From the NCBI GenBank assembly GCA_937982495.1, contig CALJLX010000082.1, positions 1-7,247 on the forward strand: a DNA stretch of 7,247 nucleotides. The letters are read 5' to 3'. The notes beneath the pieces were generated by a model. It saw nothing but the letters and a program-made list of their open reading frames with translations. It was not told the origin of the DNA and did no database searches. Shown piece after piece: positions 6,511 to 7,247 of the stretch. Positions within the stretch are counted from its first letter, which is position 1. Each line of letters opens with the position of its first letter. The position numbers were made by a program, and so were the translations under genes. The DNA comes from an uncultured Desulfuromonas sp. Its GTDB lineage: Bacteria > Desulfobacterota > Desulfuromonadia > Desulfuromonadales > Trichloromonadaceae.

Positions 6511-6936
6511 ATGAGCGACAAAATTCTCGTCCCCCTCGACGGCTCGCCGACCGCGACCCGCGTCATCCAGGGGATCATCCGCGAACAGCGCCGGATCTTT
6601 GGCGAACTGACCCTGCTTCATGTTCTCGATGAAGACAAGCTGAACTACCGCATGATTCCCGATTTCCAGGTGGAAATGATTCGGGAGCACGCGCGCAAAG
6701 CCGCCCGGCAGATTCTCGAAACGCACCGCGAAGCCCTCGCCCGGGGAGGCGTATCGGCGGAGATCCGCCTCGCATCCGGCTCACCCCGGCAAGTTGTCTG
6801 CCGTATCGTCAAGGATGAGAGTTTCAACCTGCTGATTCTTGGCCGGCGGGGAAGCGGCGAAATCCGCGACATGCTCTTCGGCTCGGTCGCCAACTATGCC
6901 CTGCACAATGTCAGTTGCCCGGTTCTGCTTTTCTGA
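6511..6936 (+). CDS. Universal stress protein, UspA family, ATP-binding type
   Basis: This is a small cytoplasmic single-domain UspA protein of 141 residues, the typical length. The N-terminal strand and turn KILVPLDGSPTATRVI (4-19) carry the conserved Asp (D10) that contacts adenine nucleotide in ATP-binding members. The C-terminal ATP motif Gly-x2-Gly-x9-Gly-Ser is intact: G111, G114, G124 and S125, followed by VANYALHNVSCPVLLF (126-141), the standard end of the fold. The start has a strong SD (GGAGGA, 6497-6502, 8 nt away). It lies 18 bp after dctM2 in the same direction, so co-transcription with set 2 is likely. In Halomonas elongata the UspA protein TeaD, encoded next to the TRAP genes teaABC, modulates uptake; a similar role here is plausible but unproven. 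A general stress role is the alternative. Confidence 0.92.
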   Translation: MSDKILVPLDGSPTATRVIQGIIREQRRIFGELTLLHVLDEDKLNYRMIPDFQVEMIREHARKAARQILETHREALARGGVSAEIRLASGSPRQVVCRIVKDESFNLLILGRRGSGEIRDMLFGSVANYALHNVSCPVLLF

Positions 6937-7031
6937 GAAGAAATCCGGACCCGACCTGAGCTGGTTCACTTCAAAAAAGACAAGAGATCCCGAGAATTTA
7001 AAAAAACTCTAAAGAAAAAGTTGGGGGGCTA

Positions 7032-7062
7032 TTGACAAAAACCCGGCGACTTCATGTAAAAT
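7032..7062 (+). promoter_or_regulatory. Candidate sigma-70 promoter for the gene at 7222
   Basis: A perfect -35 TTGACA sits at 7032-7037. Two -10 readings are possible: TGTAAA (7055-7060) at 17-nt spacing, or TAAAAT (7057-7062, 5/6 match) at 19-nt spacing. The A-tracts upstream could act as an UP element for RNA polymerase. Transcription would start near 7068, leaving a leader of about 150 nt before the next start codon. Confidence 0.45.
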
Positions 7063-7147
7063 GAAGACCTATTCGACGCACCGCCGTGAATCGGGGGAAT
7101 TCCCGGTCCCGCCAAATGAAAAATCCCGACAAGACATGACATGGTTT

Positions 7148-7162
7148 TCCGGCATTGCCGGA
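7148..7162 (+). other. Small hairpin in the leader of the 3' partial gene
   Basis: TCCGGC (7148-7153) and GCCGGA (7157-7162) form a perfect 6-bp stem with a 3-nt loop. It lies in the presumed leader about 60 nt before the start codon. No T run follows. A second palindrome, GGGAATTCCC, lies at 7095-7104. I do not recognise a known riboswitch class here. Confidence 0.35.
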
Positions 7163-7221
7163 CGCCAGCGCGAGCGTACCGACCCATCCACCCAAGGGGA
7201 AGATCCCAAAGGAAGGACTGA

Positions 7222-7247
7222 ATGTTTTCTCGGCTCTTGACTCTGCC
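7222..7247 (+). CDS. Start of an unidentified gene (partial, runs off the window)
   Basis: An ATG at 7222 follows a purine-rich SD region (AAAGGAAGGA, 7208-7217) and opens a frame of eight complete codons (MFSRLLTL) before the window ends. One basic residue followed by hydrophobic ones could begin a membrane segment or signal peptide, but this is too short to identify. The promoter candidate and long leader upstream support a real gene start. No function is assigned. Confidence 0.45.

Larger units (their letters stand above)
6937..7221 (+). other. Intergenic region after usp (285 bp) with A-tracts and leader of the next gene
   Basis: The first part (about 6970-7041) is rich in A-tracts (6973-6978, 7000-7006, 7015-7019, 7037-7041) and AT-rich compared with the genes. 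I see no convincing terminator for the usp operon: the only inverted repeat near the stop, GGACC (6946-6950) with GGTTC (6962-6966), is short and contains a G-U pair. The second part (from about 7063) is GC-rich again and would be the untranslated leader of the gene at 7222. Confidence 0.55.

Noticed and set aside
6937..6970. Possible terminator after usp
   Set aside because: Only a 5-bp stem with a G-U pair and an 11-nt loop, followed by A rather than T, so it does not meet the form of an intrinsic terminator.
7061..7240. A 59-codon + strand frame beginning ATGAAGACC
   Set aside because: It has no SD, its ATG overlaps a predicted -10 box, it is rich in charged and polar residues without a recognisable fold, and it runs through the better-supported start at 7222.

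Overview
The window is GC-rich chromosomal DNA with strong C/G bias at third codon positions. It carries two complete tripartite TRAP (tripartite ATP-independent periplasmic) transporter gene sets in a row on the + strand, followed by a universal stress protein gene. Pieces of two further genes sit at the edges. The mix of genes and the protein style recall a Gram-negative proteobacterium or a member of the Desulfuromonadia/Desulfobacterota. That placement is inference, since no rRNA or other marker gene is present. The SEC-type signal peptides and periplasmic binding proteins do require a Gram-negative envelope.

Layout. Bases 1-101 (- strand) hold the first 33 codons of an exported protein whose mature start resembles a TolC-type outer-membrane efflux protein. 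A divergent intergenic region (102-393) is AT-rich near that gene and contains a plausible promoter for each direction. TRAP set 1 is dctP1 (394-1401), dctQ1 (1524-2009) and dctM1 (2006-3307); Q and M overlap by ATGA, and a large stem-loop separates P from Q. Bases 3308-3535 form a 228-bp gap with a TATAAT promoter candidate and a strong ribosome binding site. TRAP set 2 is dctP2 (3536-4588), dctQ2 (4653-5147) and dctM2 (5197-6492). Hairpins lie in both internal gaps, and the first is followed by a T run. A UspA-family gene (6511-6936) follows dctM2 by 18 bp. Bases 6937-7221 hold an A-tract-rich stretch, a TTGACA promoter candidate and a long leader in front of a gene that starts at 7222 and runs off the window.

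How the genes work together. In each set the periplasmic DctP protein should capture an organic anion (carboxylate-type ligand) and hand it to the DctQ/DctM membrane complex, which imports it using a sodium or proton gradient. The two sets differ throughout, including in the residues around the predicted ligand pocket, so they probably import different substrates; neither substrate can be named from sequence. The UspA protein has an intact ATP-binding motif and is likely co-transcribed with set 2. This resembles the TeaABC-TeaD arrangement of Halomonas elongata, where a UspA protein modulates TRAP uptake. I see no mobile element, CRISPR array, tRNA or rRNA. The window is mostly ordinary transport DNA; the more interesting points are the hairpins that punctuate both operons and the UspA coupling.
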